From Bacillota bacterium (GTDB taxonomy: Bacteria; Bacillota; Clostridia; Lachnospirales; CAG-274), in assembly GCA_017627115.1 (NCBI GenBank), contig JAGAHK010000379.1:1-6891 (forward strand): a stretch of 6,891 bases of DNA, written 5' to 3'. The notes beneath the pieces are model-generated. The model did not search any database. It was not told where the DNA came from and was given only the letters and a program-made list of their open reading frames with translations. The position numbers and the translations under genes are program-made. Shown here piece after piece: positions 1-5,997 of the stretch; the first letter of the stretch is position 1, and every line of letters starts with the position of its first letter.

Positions 1-143
1 GGAAACCGCGTTTTCGCCGAGGAGCAGACGAAGTCTGCATACTCTACAGACTTGCAAGTGTATCTTTGATGCACGCAGACAAGTCTGCTAATTGGCGAAA
101 AACCTGTTTTTCGCCAGAGGGTGGAGCTTAATGCGACACCCTC
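1..143. repeat. Structured intergenic repeat, copy A (left edge clipped)
   Basis: This stretch matches 4929-5072 in the same orientation. Bases 1-25 are identical in both copies. It folds into five hairpins: H1 24-29/33-38 (gcagac with gtctgc, loop gaa), H2 58-64/68-74 (gtgtatc with gatgcac, one G-T pair), H3 75-80/83-88 (gcagac with gtctgc), H4 94-102/107-115 (nine perfect pairs, loop cctg) and H5 117-123/137-143 (gagggtg with caccctc, 13-nt loop). The corresponding stems in the other copy differ in sequence but still pair. Because the copy begins at base 1, its true left end is outside the window. Its right end overlaps the stop codon of the ECF gene. I see no coding frame in it. It may be a dispersed palindromic repeat or a structured RNA; the strand is unknown. 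Confidence 0.85.
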
Positions 144-783
144 AAATAATGCCTTTCATTACCAGCACCGTCATAATGCCCGTTGCAAGCAATATCGCCG
201 CTACAATGTAAATGCCGATATTCGGTCTCACACCGCCGCTGCCGCGTGCTATCTCCACAAGCCCCGCTTTTCTCAAAGCCGTGATAACAGGCTTGTAAAG
301 CATCAGCGTAAGCGCAGTATTAAGCACACCTTTTGCAAGGTTGAACGGCAGGAAAACAGGCAGCAGCATACCTGCCACCGCTTCACGCGGCACACCCATA
401 TAAATAGGCGTTATAAGATAATTCCACAAAAGCATAAAACAGGTACTTGCCGCAATACCCACTGCAAGACCGCCGACAGCGCCGCCTGCCGTGTGAAATT
501 TTTTGTATACAAAGGCAGCCGTTGCCGCAAAAGTGCAGCTTGCAAGAAAATTCATAACAAAGCCTATAAAGCCCGTATCGCTAACGGTAAACATCTCCGC
601 AAGTGCGACCACCAGCGACATAAAAAACGCAGGCACGGGACCGAGAATAAAGCCTCCCATAACAATGACCGTATCTTTCGGGTCATATGTAAGAAAATCC
701 GTCACACGTATATGTATCAGCAGCATGGCAATATACGCCGCCGCACTCATCATACCCGTTGTAGTCAGTTTTTTCGTGTTCAT
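142..783 (-). CDS. ECF transporter S component (substrate-binding membrane subunit, possibly RibU-like)
   Basis: The 213-residue, very hydrophobic protein has the features of an energy-coupling-factor S component, which binds a vitamin or similar micronutrient in the membrane and docks on a shared EcfT/EcfA module. Visible segments are a first helix at about 8-28, the YDPKD motif (33-37) followed by a GGFILGP-type helix (43-65), helices near 72-92 and 103-125, the NYLITPIYMGVPREAV segment (121-136), and LPFNLAKGVLN (145-155) leading into a helix. That layout resembles riboflavin (RibU) and related S components. No FMN riboswitch is seen in the 73-bp gap upstream, so the substrate stays open. 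The C-terminus carries an extra helix (about 190-209) beyond the usual six. The start is the ATG at 783, preceded by an AAGGA-type ribosome binding site. No clear promoter lies before it, so co-transcription with the protease gene upstream is likely. Confidence 0.85.
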   Translation of the reverse strand: MNTKKLTTTGMMSAAAYIAMLLIHIRVTDFLTYDPKDTVIVMGGFILGPVPAFFMSLVVALAEMFTVSDTGFIGFVMNFLASCTFAATAAFVYKKFHTAGGAVGGLAVGIAASTCFMLLWNYLITPIYMGVPREAVAGMLLPVFLPFNLAKGVLNTALTLMLYKPVITALRKAGLVEIARGSGGVRPNIGIYIVAAILLATGIMTVLVMKGII

Positions 784-856
784 TATATTTTCCTTCTTGA
801 TTATTACTTCTTATTTTTTAGTTTTCGGTTTTACTTTTTGATCAAAAATCATTCTT

Positions 857-3190
857 TCAGTTCAGCACCGTGCTCCAATGCTTCTGACCGTAAATATCCG
901 TAAACATATACGTTATCTTCGCCTCGCCGACTTTGACGTTCACATCACTCAATTCAAGCTCTCCGCTCACCGTCATCGGCTGACCGATAAGATATGTGTT
1001 GTCATATTCGCCGTCATAAGTGTAATGGTCGCAGATAAATTCAAGCGTATCACCATCTTCAAGCGCCGCAAGGTTCTTTGCCTCTACCTCGCAGTCGCTT
1101 CCAAGATAATCATACTGCGCACCTGCGATATAGCCTATCGACTCCTCGCCCTCAAACACAGCTATCAGCTTTGCACGCTGGCCGTTAAGGATCACGGGGA
1201 TATAGCCCGTTCTTACAATACCGTCACCCTCGCCTGCCGTATCGGTATGGTAATAGGCCACTATCTGACCGTTTACCGCAAGCCATGTCTTGTCCGTATC
1301 CGCCGTAAGGCTCTTGCCGTCAAAGGTATAGACATCATCAAGACCGAGATCAAAGAAACCGTCACCGTCATCAATAAACATATTTTTGTCTGTACACTGC
1401 ACCAGCTCCCACTGCTGTTCACTCAGAGTGATCTTGCCGTCAGCCCACACAAGGTCGCTGTCGGAGAGCGTGTTGTTCAAAAGGTATTCCTCTACCTGCT
1501 CATCACTTACGACCGACCTGTCGGAAAGGAAATTCGTGTTCGATGCGTCAAGACCGCTTATCGAGCTGACATTACCCGTTACAAGGCTTGAAAGTACCTG
1601 CGATATAACATCCTGTCCCGCCTGCGACTGCACAGCCTGACCAAGAAGTGTCTCAAGCGGATTTGTTGTGCCGCCCGAAACGGCCTGACCGCTCACCTCC
1701 ATTTTTGCAAAGCCCGATATGCACCTTGAATATTCTTCGTCCATACCTATCTGCTTGTATGTATTCACAATACGGTCTACCATTTTCGCACTTCTGTACG
1801 GGAAATAGATAGAAAGACCGCAGGCATTGGTCATATCGGATGATGTGCGGTTGTACTTTACCGCGCCGAGTATGGTCTGCGTAAGAGCCGCACCCTCTTC
1901 CGAGCCTAAATTTGAAGCAAGGTTCGCAAGATCGACCTGATCTATTTTTGAAGACACCGCAAATTCACGCGATGCACTTCTTGCGTTTGAAACAACCGCA
2001 TATTTTTTGTCGGAAATAAGAGCTGCCGTTGATGTCGAAAAGTCCTTTATAGCCGCAGGCAGCGTGTTTGCCGCCTCCGCAAGGTCAACCACCGAAAGCG
2101 TGGTCTTCTGACCCCTGCACTGCTGCGCACAGGTAGCCACAAAATCGTCACAGATATTTTTGCCTATCTCTATAGTCGGCATACCCGTATCCTGCGCAAG
2201 CTTTGTAAGCCAATTTGTGTAATACCAGCCCACACCGGGTTCCGTCTCCTCCGAAGCTATCATATAATCGCCGTATTTTGAAAGCATCAGCGCATTTTCC
2301 GCCGTTGCCATAAGACAAGCATCAAAGCCGATAAAATCAAACTTCACACCGCCCGATGCAAGTGCCTTGTCAATGCCCGCAAGTGTCATTGAACCGCTTG
2401 CTGCGTGCTTTTGGTCATAGCCGTAGCCCGTTACGCTGCCGCCGCCGTGATCCCAGAATATAAGCTCGTTTCTGTTTGCGGGGTAATTGTTCGCACAGTA
2501 TTTTATAAAACCGCTCAGCGTGTTAGGGTCGGTCATCGCCTTGTCTCCCTCGTTTTCGGAAAGACGTGTAAGCCCGCCGTTTGCCACCTTGTATATCTGA
2601 TTTGTACGGTTTGAAATAGCGCTTGTTTTCCACTGCTCACAGCCGCCCGTATAAACAATGATATTCACATTGTCGTTAAGGCTTGCCTTTGCCATTTCGG
2701 CAAGGTCGTTCGATGCCATGCCGTATTTGGACTCAAGGTCGGTACCGCACATATATACCATTATAGTTACCTTGTCGGTGCCGTCGCCTTTTATATTTGT
2801 ATATTTATCACGCGAGCCGTCCGCAACTGTGGTTATCAGCTTTCCCGTATTGTTCAGCCCGTCTGACCATGCCGCATTTGATGCCGTTGAAGACAGAACC
2901 GAGAATAACGAACCCATACCGCCCAAAGCATCCTGCCCCGTGCTTACCTCACCACCGCCCGAGCCGTTGTTGAGCACTCCAATGCCGCCCGCGCCGCCGA
3001 AAATGACAAGAATGATAAGCATAATTATCTTTGAAAGTCCGCCGCCCGAGTTTCTCTGTCCGCCGCCCGAGCCGCCGTTCGAGCCGTGCCCTGTACCCAC
3101 GGGACCCGTGTTGAGTCCGCTGCCGCGTTTTTCAAGCCCGTGTCCGTCACCCGTTACGTGTTTTTTCCTGCCTGTCGGTCTGTTATCCAT
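857..3190 (-). CDS. Membrane-anchored clostripain-like (C11 family) cysteine peptidase
   Basis: The 777-residue protein has a cytoplasmic-looking Gly/Ser-rich, basic N-terminus (1-52), one hydrophobic anchor (about 53-72), a short linker, then a peptidase C11 domain beginning at VTIMVYMCGTDLE (141-153). The catalytic dyad is visible: His248 in FWDHGGG and Cys292 in FIGFDACLMA, 44 residues apart, close to the spacing known for clostripain and PmC11. Asp290, two residues before the Cys, matches an S1-pocket residue that explains Arg/Lys preference in the family. EETEPGVGW (314-322) is another family segment. Residues from about 500 to 777 form an extra C-terminal region that I do not recognise. 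The start is the ATG at 3190 with GGAGG (3197-3201) six bases upstream. An in-frame ATG at 3256 is rejected because it lies upstream of the promoter at 3239-3267. The protein is expected on the outer face of the membrane; its substrate is unknown. Confidence 0.93.
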   Translation of the reverse strand: MDNRPTGRKKHVTGDGHGLEKRGSGLNTGPVGTGHGSNGGSGGGQRNSGGGLSKIIMLIILVIFGGAGGIGVLNNGSGGGEVSTGQDALGGMGSLFSVLSSTASNAAWSDGLNNTGKLITTVADGSRDKYTNIKGDGTDKVTIMVYMCGTDLESKYGMASNDLAEMAKASLNDNVNIIVYTGGCEQWKTSAISNRTNQIYKVANGGLTRLSENEGDKAMTDPNTLSGFIKYCANNYPANRNELIFWDHGGGSVTGYGYDQKHAASGSMTLAGIDKALASGGVKFDFIGFDACLMATAENALMLSKYGDYMIASEETEPGVGWYYTNWLTKLAQDTGMPTIEIGKNICDDFVATCAQQCRGQKTTLSVVDLAEAANTLPAAIKDFSTSTAALISDKKYAVVSNARSASREFAVSSKIDQVDLANLASNLGSEEGAALTQTILGAVKYNRTSSDMTNACGLSIYFPYRSAKMVDRIVNTYKQIGMDEEYSRCISGFAKMEVSGQAVSGGTTNPLETLLGQAVQSQAGQDVISQVLSSLVTGNVSSISGLDASNTNFLSDRSVVSDEQVEEYLLNNTLSDSDLVWADGKITLSEQQWELVQCTDKNMFIDDGDGFFDLGLDDVYTFDGKSLTADTDKTWLAVNGQIVAYYHTDTAGEGDGIVRTGYIPVILNGQRAKLIAVFEGEESIGYIAGAQYDYLGSDCEVEAKNLAALEDGDTLEFICDHYTYDGEYDNTYLIGQPMTVSGELELSDVNVKVGEAKITYMFTDIYGQKHWSTVLN

Positions 3191-3196
3191 ATAATA

Positions 3197-3201
3197 CCTC
3201 C
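3197..3201 (-). promoter_or_regulatory. Ribosome binding site fixing the protease start
   Basis: GGAGG on the minus strand lies six bases before the ATG at 3190. It decides the start of the clostripain-like gene against the longer in-frame reading from 3256, which would add 22 residues with no ribosome binding site. Confidence 0.85.
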
Positions 3202-3238
3202 GTATATTTACACAAACACCGATTATCAATATACATTC

Positions 3239-3267
3239 ATTATACTCCGAAATCAATAATTATTCAA
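3239..3267 (-). promoter_or_regulatory. Sigma-A type promoter of the clostripain-like gene
   Basis: On the minus strand, TTGAAT (3262-3267) is followed after exactly 17 bases by a perfect TATAAT (3239-3244). Initiation would fall near 3232, giving a leader of about 42 bases before the ATG at 3190. The promoter begins only 12 bp after the holin stop codon, and no terminator separates them, so some read-through from the holin gene is possible. Confidence 0.8.
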
Positions 3268-3279
3268 CACTTTTGTTTT

Positions 3280-3699
3280 TCAGCTTTTTTCGTCTTCTTT
3301 TTTCTGCAAAATATCTATCGCCTGTGTTATGGCTCTCGGTATCGGCACCCCCATAAGTGCGGCATTTTCTATAATGCTTATGGTTTCGTTAACTATAAAG
3401 GCAATGACCGCGGCATCCTTTATAAATGTTGAACCCACCGTTATATCGAGCCTGCACGCCACCAAAACCACAAGCAGCATAACGCCCTTGCGGCACAGAC
3501 CTTTCCACCCCGCACGGCTTTCAAGCGCACCGTTTTCGGACTTTGCGGACTTGTGGAAAACGCCTGCCACCACCATGCCCGTTATATGATCTATCATCAT
3601 AAATATGATAAGTGTAGTCAGCGCGCTGTCCCAGCCTCCAAAAAGACGGGCTATAAATGCCCCCGCAACTCCGAATACTGTACATAAACTTTCTTTCAT
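3280..3699 (-). CDS. Phage/toxin-secretion type holin (TcdE-like, holin 4 family)
   Basis: This 139-residue membrane protein matches the holin family that includes phage lysis holins and TcdE, which lets clostridial toxins out of the cell. Signature stretches are IDHITG (36-41) at the end of a helix (about 25-47), the basic loop SRAGWKG (61-67) with following Lys71, a helix at 72-84, and the NETISIIEN stretch (104-112). A charged tail (KKEDEKS) closes the protein. Two ATGs are possible. GGAGG (3707-3711) sits one base from the ATG at 3705 but seven bases from the ATG at 3699, so I choose 3699; the alternative adds only Met-Lys. No endolysin or other phage gene is nearby, so this is not an obvious prophage. 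The next gene is a protease whose own promoter starts 12 bp downstream. Promoter elements for the holin itself are not clear. Confidence 0.9.
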   Translation of the reverse strand: MKESLCTVFGVAGAFIARLFGGWDSALTTLIIFMMIDHITGMVVAGVFHKSAKSENGALESRAGWKGLCRKGVMLLVVLVACRLDITVGSTFIKDAAVIAFIVNETISIIENAALMGVPIPRAITQAIDILQKKEDEKS

Positions 3700-3812
3700 T
3701 TTCATCCCTCCAAAGCTTTATTAGGTGTTACGGTTTTATTCTAATCAGCAAAAACTGCCGTTTACTGCCATGCTCAAAAAAAGGCAAGCCCCAAACGGAA
3801 CATTCCACGCAT

Positions 3813-3848
3813 AAAAAAACACCCCCGCCGCTTTATGCGGCAAGGATG
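3813..3848 (-). terminator. Rho-independent terminator after the CmpB-type gene
   Basis: On the minus strand a 12-bp stem (3837-3848 with 3820-3831, three G-T pairs, core GCCGC/GCGGC) closes a five-base loop and is followed by seven Ts (3819-3813). It lies about 40 bp after the stop codon at 3888 and should isolate that gene from the holin downstream. Confidence 0.85.
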
Positions 3849-3887
3849 CCTTTATACATTTTATGCCGCGGCACACAAAAGCCGCCA

Positions 3888-4520
3888 TCATACCTCTTCT
3901 TTAAAAATATCCTCTTCAAAAACGCCCTCTTCTTTAAAAAGTTCCTCTCGAAACACAGCTTCTTCATACCTTATATCTTTGCCGTGTCTGTGCCTGCCCA
4001 GCGCCTTGTAAAAACAGTATGTAAAATCCACCCCGTAGCAGAGCATAGCCGCCATACCAAGCCATTTTCCGTAATGTATATAATACATATCCACTATATG
4101 TACGACCACGGGATGCAAAAAGGCAACAAGCGCAACCGCCATAACGCCCCAGCAGACAGTGCTTTCAAGACAGATAACTCCGTGATAATTGAACGGTCTG
4201 CTGCGGTAATCCCACCAGAAGCTGCCAAAAAGCCGTGTCATCACCCCTGCCGTTATTATCTCCAGCAAGGTCGCCGAGACCGCACCTATGATAAACAGCT
4301 GCAAATATCCATGTGCGGCAGGTGCAATAACATACTGCACGCCAAAAGCCCCCACACCGTAAATTATACACAGGGGACAATGCGCAAACCCACGGTTAAG
4401 AACAAGCTTTCGTGTCTGAAGCGAAAGCACGATACATTCAAAAATATAACCAAGAAAACTGTAAATAAAAAAGCAATTTAAAAAGAAGCAGAAATCCATT
4501 CCAAAATAATCCCTGAACAT
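3888..4520 (-). CDS. Putative ABC-transporter permease, CmpB type (integral membrane protein)
   Basis: The 210-residue protein has family signatures of the CmpB-type 'putative ABC transporter' membrane proteins: YSFLGYIFE (20-28), NRGF (42-45) followed by PLCIIYGVGA (49-58), and WDYRSRPFNYHGVICL (103-118) before a helix starting at W124. About five membrane segments are visible (near 11-31, 48-68, 72-95, 119-140, 152-172). The transport substrate and partners of this family are not established, and no ATPase gene is adjacent. The C-terminal tail (187-210) is unusual: VFREE, LFKEE, VFEED and IFKEE follow one another, giving a highly acidic repeated tail. The start at 4520 has an extended ribosome binding site (AAGGTGATC) almost fully complementary to the 16S 3' end. 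The gene appears monocistronic, with its own promoter and terminator. Confidence 0.86.
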   Translation of the reverse strand: MFRDYFGMDFCFFLNCFFIYSFLGYIFECIVLSLQTRKLVLNRGFAHCPLCIIYGVGAFGVQYVIAPAAHGYLQLFIIGAVSATLLEIITAGVMTRLFGSFWWDYRSRPFNYHGVICLESTVCWGVMAVALVAFLHPVVVHIVDMYYIHYGKWLGMAAMLCYGVDFTYCFYKALGRHRHGKDIRYEEAVFREELFKEEGVFEEDIFKEEV

Positions 4521-4593
4521 AAGATCACCTTCTTTTATGTTAAGAATTTATGTCTATAAACTCACCATACCCCCAAAACCACTTCCTACTTAC

Positions 4594-4622
4594 ATAATAC
4601 AAAAAAACACATAAAAAATCAA
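4594..4622 (-). promoter_or_regulatory. Sigma-A type promoter of the CmpB-type gene
   Basis: TTGATT (4617-4622) and TATTAT (4594-4599) are separated by 17 bases on the minus strand, in an AT-rich setting. Initiation near 4587 would give a leader of about 67 bases. No riboswitch fold is recognised in it. Confidence 0.7.
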
Positions 4623-4687
4623 GAAAAATTTTATTTTGAGTTTTTTCATTTTTTAAGAGAAAAATTATTGTTTACGTTAGTAGTAGA

Positions 4688-4876
4688 GTTGCATTAGCCT
4701 TGGCTCCCCTTCTTTCAGGGGAGCTGGCGCGGCTTGCCGCGACTGAGGGGTTTTCGAGTGTTGATGCTCACCGTTACACAACACTAAAGCCGTTGCAAAT
4801 AAACCCCTCCACCACGCTGCGCGCGGTCCCCCTCCCCTAACCGCTTACGCTAAAGGGGAGGCAAGACTAATGCAAC
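4688..4876. mobile_element. MITE-like non-autonomous element with 23-bp terminal inverted repeats
   Basis: The 189-bp element begins with GTTGCATTAG and ends with CTAATGCAAC. The terminal inverted repeats, 4688-4710 and 4854-4876, pair at 21 of 23 positions. Inside are nested palindromes: 4703-4710/4717-4724 (gctcccct with aggggagc), 4728-4732/4737-4741 (cgcgg with ccgcg), 4745-4753/4801-4809 (gaggggttt with aaacccctc), 4757-4763/4779-4785 (agtgttg with caacact) and 4831-4838/4854-4861. It contains no gene. No clear target-site duplication is seen beside it. The overall build matches short palindromic repeats that I believe are common in Oscillospiraceae genomes, but copy number cannot be judged here. 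Confidence 0.7.
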
Positions 4877-4928
4877 GTCTTTTCTTTTCTAAAGTAACTT
4901 AAAGCGTCGCAGACTTTAATCCGCAGGC

Positions 4929-5072
4929 GGAAACCGCGTTTTCGCCGAGGAGCGAACAAAGTTCGCATACTTTACAGGCTTGCAAGTGACGCCGCAGGCG
5001 GCGCGCAGACAAGACTGCAAATTTGGCGAAAAGCCTGCTTTTCGCCAGACAGGCGAGCGGAGCGATGCCGCC
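4929..5072. repeat. Structured intergenic repeat, copy B
   Basis: This is the second copy of the element at 1-143, in the same orientation. Hairpins are H1 4952-4957/4961-4966 (gcgaac with gttcgc, loop aaa), H2 4990-4995/4998-5003 (cgccgc with gcggcg), H3 5005-5010/5013-5018 (one A-A mismatch), H4 5025-5033/5038-5046 (nine pairs, loop cctg) and H5 5052-5055/5069-5072 (ggcg with cgcc, 13-nt loop as in copy A). Paired positions differ from copy A in a compensatory way. Upstream, 4921-4930 forms another small palindrome (ccgc, ag, gcgg) that may belong to the element but cannot be compared because copy A is clipped. Between this element and the exonuclease terminator, 5073-5191 is AT-rich and shows nothing else. 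Confidence 0.85.
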
Positions 5073-5191
5073 ATAAACAATAATTTAACAAACTATCAAA
5101 CAATTTTGTTTTTCCAATTTATAGCCAATAATCATACATTCAAGGAATATATCAAAGAAAAAACAGGAAAACTCAAAAAATTTTATTTATA

Positions 5192-5258
5192 CAAAAAAAT
5201 ATACAAAAAGGGGCTGCCGCGTTTAAACATTACGTTTATATCTGCGACCAACCCCTTT
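5192..5258 (-). terminator. Rho-independent terminator of the lexA-exonuclease operon
   Basis: On the minus strand AAAGGGGTTG (5258-5249) pairs with CAGCCCCTTT (5216-5207) over ten positions with one G-T pair. The 32-base loop holds a further small hairpin (TAAAC with GTTTA). A T-rich run (5206-5192, interrupted by GTATA) follows. The long loop is atypical, but the position about 45 bp after the exonuclease stop fits a terminator. Confidence 0.7.
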
Positions 5259-5288
5259 AAAACTACTTTATCGTTATCAGCGGTTTCC

Positions 5289-5320
5289 CTATACTTCTTT
5301 CAAACTATACTTCTTTCAAA
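5289..5320. repeat. Exact 16-bp tandem duplication over the exonuclease stop codon
   Basis: The 16-base unit ctatacttctttcaaa occurs twice without a gap, at 5289-5304 and 5305-5320. The right-hand unit encodes the last residues (Leu-Lys-Glu-Val) and the TAG stop of the exonuclease; the left-hand unit lies just behind the stop. Confidence 0.95.
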
Positions 5321-5985
5321 GCAAGATACTTTTTTCTTATTATCTCGTATAACTTCTGTGTTGCGGCGGCATCAAAATACGCCCTGTGCGCATTTTTCAG
5401 CTCAATGCCGAAATAATTTGTCAGATATTCAAGGTTGTGCCTTGCACACTCCTTGTTATAGCGCCTGCTCAGGCTCAATGTATCTATTGCGGGATTTTCT
5501 ATGCTTATTCCCGCCCTCTGCGCACTCGCAAGCAAAAAGGACATATCAAAAGAGGCGTTATGCGCAACAATAGGCAGATCGCCTATAAACTCAACAAAAT
5601 CAGGCAGAACATCCTCGATATATGGCTGACCCGCCACCATTTCATTTGTTATATGCACCTTTTGTCTTATAAAGCTTGTTATATGCTGTTTCGGGTCGAT
5701 AAGCGTGGTAAAAGTATCGCTTACCTCATCATCCTCCACCTTTACTGCGCCTATCTCTATTATACGGTTGGCAAAGCAGTTCATGCCCGTTGTTTCAAAA
5801 TCCAGCACAACATAGCTTGCCGCCTCGGGTTCTCTTATCTTCACATACTTCGGTCTGTCCGTTTCGACCGACGGCTGTTCGCGCTTTCTGCGCAGTTCTT
5901 CGGGTATGCGTTGCGGTCTGTAATTAAAAAACTCGTTTTTGTTTGGGTCGGATTTCCTTATAAAGTAATCCATATAGCCGCTCAT
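5305..5985 (-). CDS. DEDDh 3'-5' exonuclease (DnaQ/PolC epsilon-like), stand-alone
   Basis: The 226-residue protein contains a complete DnaQ-type exonuclease domain from about residue 57. All catalytic residues of the DEDDh group are visible: Asp62 and Glu64 in VVLDFETTG (Exo I), Asp147 in AHNASFD (Exo II), and His200 and Asp205 in HRAYFDAAAT (Exo III). It would remove nucleotides from DNA 3' ends with two metal ions, like the proofreading domain of PolC or the epsilon subunit, but no polymerase domain is attached. The first 56 residues are a charged, proline-containing extension with no recognised fold. The start at 5985 has GAGGG seven bases upstream, inside the 12-bp gap behind the lexA stop. 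This close spacing implies co-transcription with lexA and hence SOS control. A terminator follows. The exact role, repair or proofreading in trans, is an inference. Confidence 0.91.
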   Translation of the reverse strand: MSGYMDYFIRKSDPNKNEFFNYRPQRIPEELRRKREQPSVETDRPKYVKIREPEAASYVVLDFETTGMNCFANRIIEIGAVKVEDDEVSDTFTTLIDPKQHITSFIRQKVHITNEMVAGQPYIEDVLPDFVEFIGDLPIVAHNASFDMSFLLASAQRAGISIENPAIDTLSLSRRYNKECARHNLEYLTNYFGIELKNAHRAYFDAAATQKLYEIIRKKYLALKEV

Positions 5986-5997
5986 ATCCTCACCCTC

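Noticed and set aside
784..856. FMN or other vitamin riboswitch ahead of the ECF gene
   Set aside because: The gap is only 73 bp, AT-rich, and lacks the conserved multi-stem elements of known vitamin riboswitches.
121..903. Plus-strand open frame of 260 codons opposite the ECF gene
   Set aside because: Its translation is rich in His, Arg, Lys and Cys with no domain; it is the antisense shadow of a clear membrane protein and starts inside repeat A.
878..3194. Several plus-strand open frames opposite the protease gene (878-1591, 1386-1640, 2405-2614, 2658-3194)
   Set aside because: They are antisense shadows with no ribosome binding site or domain; the Pro-rich one at 2658-3194 mirrors the Gly-rich N-terminus of the protease.
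3191..3256. N-terminal extension of the protease from the ATG at 3256
   Set aside because: It has no ribosome binding site and overlaps a good promoter; the ATG at 3190 has GGAGG six bases upstream.
3280..3699. Prophage remnant suggested by the holin
   Set aside because: No endolysin, tail, integrase or attachment-site duplication is visible; holins of this family also occur as ordinary chromosomal genes.
3657..4481. Plus-strand open frame opposite the CmpB-type gene, and a minus-strand frame at 4165-4380
   Set aside because: Both overlap a gene with clear family motifs, promoter and terminator; their translations are low-complexity and unlike any family.
4980..5573. Plus-strand open frame of 197 codons
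   Set aside because: It begins in repeat B, runs through the terminator and is antisense to the exonuclease; no domain or ribosome binding site.
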